Below are positions 59,445 through 64,000 of a stretch of DNA of 64,000 bases, one piece after another. Positions within the stretch are counted from its first letter, which is position 1. Each line of letters opens with the position of its first letter. The notes under the pieces are model-generated. The model worked only from the letters and a program-made list of their open reading frames with translations. It had not been told where the DNA came from and did no database searches. This DNA comes from Sindora glabra (Eukaryota > Streptophyta > Magnoliopsida > Fabales > Fabaceae): contig CM035233.1 in assembly GCA_020226215.1 (NCBI GenBank), positions 28,213,150 to 28,277,149 on the forward strand, in the 5' to 3' direction. The position numbers were made by a program, and so were the translations under genes.

Positions 59445-62400
59445 ATCTCCCACTAACTCTTGAAAAAGTTAAGGAATCTTTTCTATCCCAATAGATTCTA
59501 AGTGGTAGCTTAAAGATTGCTCATCAAATATTAACTGAATTATCAATTAATACTTTGGCTATGTCTTTAAATTCTCCATGCTACATTATATCTTATACAA
59601 AGCTCTTTTATACTTTGAGTATCTTAGTTTCTGTAGTTGTGCCACTGATTCATTGTGTTACTATAATAACAATTTAATGACAAGTGATTTTCACTACCAA
59701 GAACTATCTCAAGTTCTTGTTAGGAATTCTTCTAAACTTATACAATTAATATTCAATATTTAGATAACTAAATCTTTAGTTTCTATACAAAAGATCATAA
59801 AGCTTGCTTTAGTTTTCTCTAGATTCCCACTTCCTAATTTAAGTTAGATGCTGACTTTTTGAATTTATATTTAATAATGACAATATAGAATTGGTAATCA
59901 ATCCCATTCTTAAGCCTTTGGTTAATATTTGTTGATCATGCTCATAACATATCTAAGAATATTGATATTGTGTTCAAACTTTGCACATGAGAAATCTATA
60001 ACATAAGTTATATTTCTTAAATTTTTATTTTCTTCAAATTCTGACTAAAAATTATATTTGAAAAGCTGAAATATTTTTACAGGGCTAGTCATGCTTGACA
60101 TAACACCAACACCTTCTCTATATTATTTATGATACATCAAGTTTCTTATTTACTTAATCATGCACTAGTATGATCAATAACACTCAATGTTACCCTGATC
60201 GTTTTATATTAAACTATATTACAATCTATTTCTTGATTTTCAATACTATTCCTTCATCATTTTTGAAGAGTAAATATCATTTACATTCAAGATCTAGAAG
60301 TAACATTGTCATCTTGTACTTTTTAGTTTACACATGGATAATTAAAAATTTGATCAATAATGTAAGTTTGATTTCATGGCATTTATGTTTGCTTCAACTT
60401 ACAAACTAATATCTATAACTTGCATTTTATCACAACCCAAATTCTCAAGTATTATGACCGGTGTAAAGACATCTAACTAGTATTAATATATTAACTAGCT
60501 ATCCTTACTAGCTTTTAAGATACACCTAACTCATTTGTTTTCATATTTACATGCATGTGCAAAAAGGAGTTCAAAATATAAATTACATATATGAAATATT
60601 ATTTATATAAGAATATAAAATTTTTCAAAATAGACCTCCGCACATAATTACTGTCAAATTGGGACACCATGGAAATATTATAGAAAAGGTTCCTAAAAGG
60701 AAGATTAAGGTTCAAACATAGATGTCATTCATCCTTAGGATCCATGCTTCATTTCTATAAATGAAAATTAAAAGAGCGGGTATTAAAATATTCAAAATTT
60801 TCACCATAAAAGATCAAATATAAATATACAATATTGTATAATAATTAATTAAAGCTCTCAAATACTATCCATACTTTTTATGCAATACTATAACTCTAGT
60901 ATACAAATAGAAATTCTTGTATGCTAGTAATGACTTTCATGCACTAATAGTAGCTTTTAACTTACAAATAGAAATTTTATATGTATTATTTACAAAGTTT
61001 GTTCAAAGAATGGTTATAGTAATTACTTGTAAAATCCATTGAATGATTATAATTAATATCCAAGTTTCTCCTTATGTCATTGATCCAACCTTATCCCTCA
61101 CCACCCTAGGCAATAAGCCACCAATCTTATCCTTTCAACCCTTACCATTCCTCTTCTTTTCTACAAAGGACGTAAATCTTTCCCTTCCACAAATCAAATA
61201 CAAAATAAGCAATCATACTCATAATGAGTATTGATAGGATGTCATAAGCATATATAGGCATCAATCATGCATTTTATTATCATACATCAATAGGGAATAA
61301 TCAAAATACCAACTATGTTATAAAGGTTTTGTTCATAAAATTTGCTATTCTTATGTACTCAAGCTTCAACATTGCATGTCATTATATCCAAGGTCAATAT
61401 ATAATCTTTCCATTCAAGATAAATAGCTTAAACATCATTAATTATATCATAATTCTCAATCATAAAACTTAGCCATTCTTATGCACAGTCACATTTCACT
61501 ATCACATGACATTATATCCAAGGTTCATATTCAACCATTTCATTCAAAATAAGAACAACACTCATTTCTTTTGAATGAATAGCAATTTATATCCCAAGCA
61601 TCATCCATGTTCATATAATGTTATATTCAAGGTTGATACATACAACCTTTCCATCCATATTAATAGGAACACATAACTCATATGAATAGTTATTAACATG
61701 ATTCCAATATCATTAATATTTGTGTGCATTCAAATTCCTTTCAACTTTCTCAAAAAGGGTTTCAAGTAATCACATGTCAATCACTTTGAACATGTCACGG
61801 TTTGGAGCCCTTTAGTACTTCTAAATTAATTCAAAATTTCACCAAAAATTTTCGTAACACTCCTAACATAATATTACACATTAAAATTAATTAAATTACA
61901 TTATTTGTTCCTATGTGCACTGTTCACACAAAACCTAAATGGAAAATTTAAAACAAGATGACATAAGGCACTTACAATCCATGCTCTTTTTGAATATCTA
62001 AACCATGTCCAATCATTACCAAATTTTTATACAACATTTCTAATATATTAAATAATGAAAGCATAAATTATTTCATAAAATTTTCATGGTGGTACTATTC
62101 ATACAATACCAATATCAAAAAATTGCCAAAACTATATAGATTTGAAACTATTGTAATAAAGAGCATTTTTTGGCATCCAAATCAACTCTAATTGCTATCA
62201 AATTTCTGTGCAAGGTTATTGTCATCCTAAAGTCCTAGAACATCAATTAATTTATTTTTTCTCAATAAAAATAGGGTTCAAACAGAACCAAATAGTAGCA
62301 CATAGAATCCAATATTCTATTCTAAATCATTGTGACCAAAGTCTATTCTATTGTACTTTTCCTAACTCTAAAATTTTCTAAAAATTCCTAAATTTTTCCT

Positions 62401-63734
62401 CACATATCCTAACATAATTTGTAACATTAACACACCAAAATTTTAAATTTTAATGATTTCTAACCATGATTCCAAAGAGTAAACAAAAACATATTCTTAA
62501 AACCTCTTTAACAAATTTTTCTTCTTATACTTCTTATGACTCTTTTCTAAGGAAAAACCTAATAAATCATATCTTACTCATTTCAATATCATAACACCAA
62601 TATTATATCTTCATATCAATATGTATACAATATAAAAATCAAATCATACAACACTATATCTTAGTTTCTCTTCCAATATAGCCAAAATCATCAAATTTTT
62701 GTAACTTTCATGGAAAACATAATAGAATAAAGAGTAATTATCACTCATCTCAACTTCTTAAGTCCTTAACCTTTTAAAAACCCTTTGGAATAACACAAGA
62801 ATAACTCTATTAAATTAAATTAAATTTTAGAAATTTAGGAGAGGAAGTGACCATGAAAACTTGAAAAAGATGAAGAAAACCCTAGGTTACCTTGCTAGAA
62901 TTGAAAAAACTAGTTGGAAAACCCTTTAGGATGTATGGAGGAATTGAAAAATATTTTGAAGAAGCTTAGAAGACTCACAGTTTGTTTAGGAGAATGGGTA
63001 GAAAAATGTCCAAATTTTGACCCTAAAAACCTTATATATAAAACCCTAATTTGCTAAAGCTTCCAACATAAGCTTTCTAATTTCAATTTTTTGTAAAATT
63101 ATTTTAATGATAAGCAACACATGGACATAGTCATTTGGCATTTAAATTAGAAGATAGTTCTCCAAATTCAATAAAAATTAGCCAAATAAATTTCCTAAAA
63201 AAGCTTGTAAACACATGTCCTTAGTTTTGCATTTTTTTTACTAAATTACCAAGGCTTCTTGTACAAGATTGGGCCTTGTTTTTTGAATCTAAATGTTTTG
63301 GTCCAACAATTATAGTTGGGCAAAAAAATATTAGGCTAATTTAGCCTAAGCATGCCAAAATGATTTATTTCAATTTTGATCCAATATTTAGGTTTTCGAG
63401 TTACTCATATCATTTTTTAACTACTTAAAATCCTAATTTCTTATTAAAATTTTATAAATTTTTTCTAAACTTAGTGTTGGGCTTTTTATGATATTTTGAC
63501 CCATGATAGTGCCCATTATAATTTCTACAAAAATTCTAAATAGATATGCCCTCAAATTATCTTTATGATTCAATTGAATTTTACTCAATTTTGTTATCAA
63601 ATTTCTATCAAAGTGGTTTTTTTTATCAAAATTCTTCTTAATTTTTCTTACTTTATTAGGGTATTACACATTGCATGTGTTGTCTAATTTATATATGAAC
63701 ATTTTTGAATTATACATAAAAAATATTCCCTATG
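59445..63734 (-). mobile_element. Internal region C of the array, partial, with an insertion
   Basis: From 59445 to 60427 it aligns with the start of internal A, including the polypurine tract. The alignment resumes at ~63669 after an insertion and fades near 63734. The rest of copy C lies outside the window or is interrupted again. Confidence 0.7.
60428..63668 (-). mobile_element. 3.2-kb insertion, probable solo LTR
   Basis: On the minus strand it starts TGTAATACCC and ends GGGTTGTGATA, near-complementary termini seen in some plant gypsy LTRs. The flanks are CATTT (60423-60427) and CATTG (63669-63673), a 5-bp duplication with one mismatch. Copies A and B show the uninterrupted site. A TATA-like TTTTATATATAAG (minus strand, 63031-63043) could be its promoter. 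No protein domain was recognised. Confidence 0.7.
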
Positions 63735-64000
63735 ACTGCAGGCAACACAAGTAGCTCATAGTTATGGCGTAGTGTAGACTACATAATATGAAGCTCATTT
63801 GAAATGTAGGCTTATGTAGATAAGTCCATATGGAAAAAAGACTGTGTGGTCATAGCTTATGTGATCGTGGGATAACCATAGGTTGAAAATAATTTTTTTA
63901 GCCATTTTTCCTCCCCACACCTAGGCTAAATACATAAAAAAATTTACCTAATTTCTTCCTAACAAACCCAACCTAACCCAGTTTCTATATCTAATCTAAA
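63735..64000. other. Sequence not matching the array, unassigned
   Basis: After ~63735 similarity to internal A and B is lost. The sequence has no recognised domain. It could be the start of another insertion that continues beyond the window. Confidence 0.4.

Larger units (their letters stand above)
38028..64000 (-). mobile_element. Head-to-tail LTR retrotransposon array (three LTRs, three internals)
   Basis: Three LTRs of one family (38028-40306, 44869-46926, 57326-59444) alternate with three internal segments of the same family: A 40307-44868, B 46927-57325, C 59445 onward. All are in the same minus-strand orientation. Internal B and C align with A outside their own insertions. Such LTR-sharing strings are thought to arise by unequal recombination between LTRs. 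The gag region shows similarity to plant UBN2-type gag, so Copia is likely. No frame is intact. The right end lies beyond the window. Confidence 0.8.

Noticed and set aside
1..64000. tRNA, rRNA or other structural RNA genes
   Set aside because: None was recognised by eye; the only tRNA-like promoter boxes belong to the two SINEs. A covariance-model scan would be decisive.

Overview
The window is nuclear DNA from a flowering plant, probably a eudicot; I claim nothing closer. The grounds are very AT-rich sequence, plant LTR retrotransposons, MITEs and tRNA-derived SINEs, and one spliced plant-type small-peptide gene. A run of 100 N at 36368-36467 is an assembly gap. Nearly all recognisable sequence is transposable-element DNA in nested layers. 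Only one host gene can be supported.

Layout, left half. 1-3090 holds a 1.4-kb full-length hairpin element (246-1672) with a Stowaway-like MITE inside its right arm (1316-1640), an (AT)n tract, and a 168-bp MITE made of two mini-hairpins. 3092-5740 is an array of degenerate ~210-320-bp units. The same units return in opposite orientation at 26530-31260. Once later insertions are removed both arms are ~2.6 kb, so the pair looks like one giant foldback-type inverted repeat with tandemly repetitive arms. Its spacer was invaded by a 19-kb LTR retrotransposon (6293-25335, TSD ATATA) that has 2.7-kb LTRs and a decayed gag but no visible pol. That element was itself hit by a 9.1-kb Ty1/copia element on the minus strand (12212-21267, TSD ATTAC). 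A 2.1-kb Mutator-type hairpin (27371-29486, 9-bp TSD) sits in the right arm of the foldback.

Middle. 33602-34046 encodes, in three exons, a predicted 85-residue secreted peptide precursor with an acidic Asp-Tyr motif resembling the PSY (tyrosine-sulfated peptide) family. A 427-bp Mutator-type MITE (34136-34562) begins 90 bp after its stop codon. 36468-38027 ends in a Ty3/gypsy RNase H remnant that is cut by the next element.

Right half. 38028 to the end is a head-to-tail array of one minus-strand LTR retrotransposon, LTR-internal-LTR-internal-LTR-internal, with shared LTRs at 38028-40306, 44869-46926 and 57326-59444. Internal copies B and C are interrupted by three 2.6-3.6-kb insertions that begin TGTAAT on one strand and look like solo LTRs. 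The left LTR carries a SINE. All retroelement reading frames are broken, mostly by stops consistent with C-to-T decay, so no element here looks autonomous.
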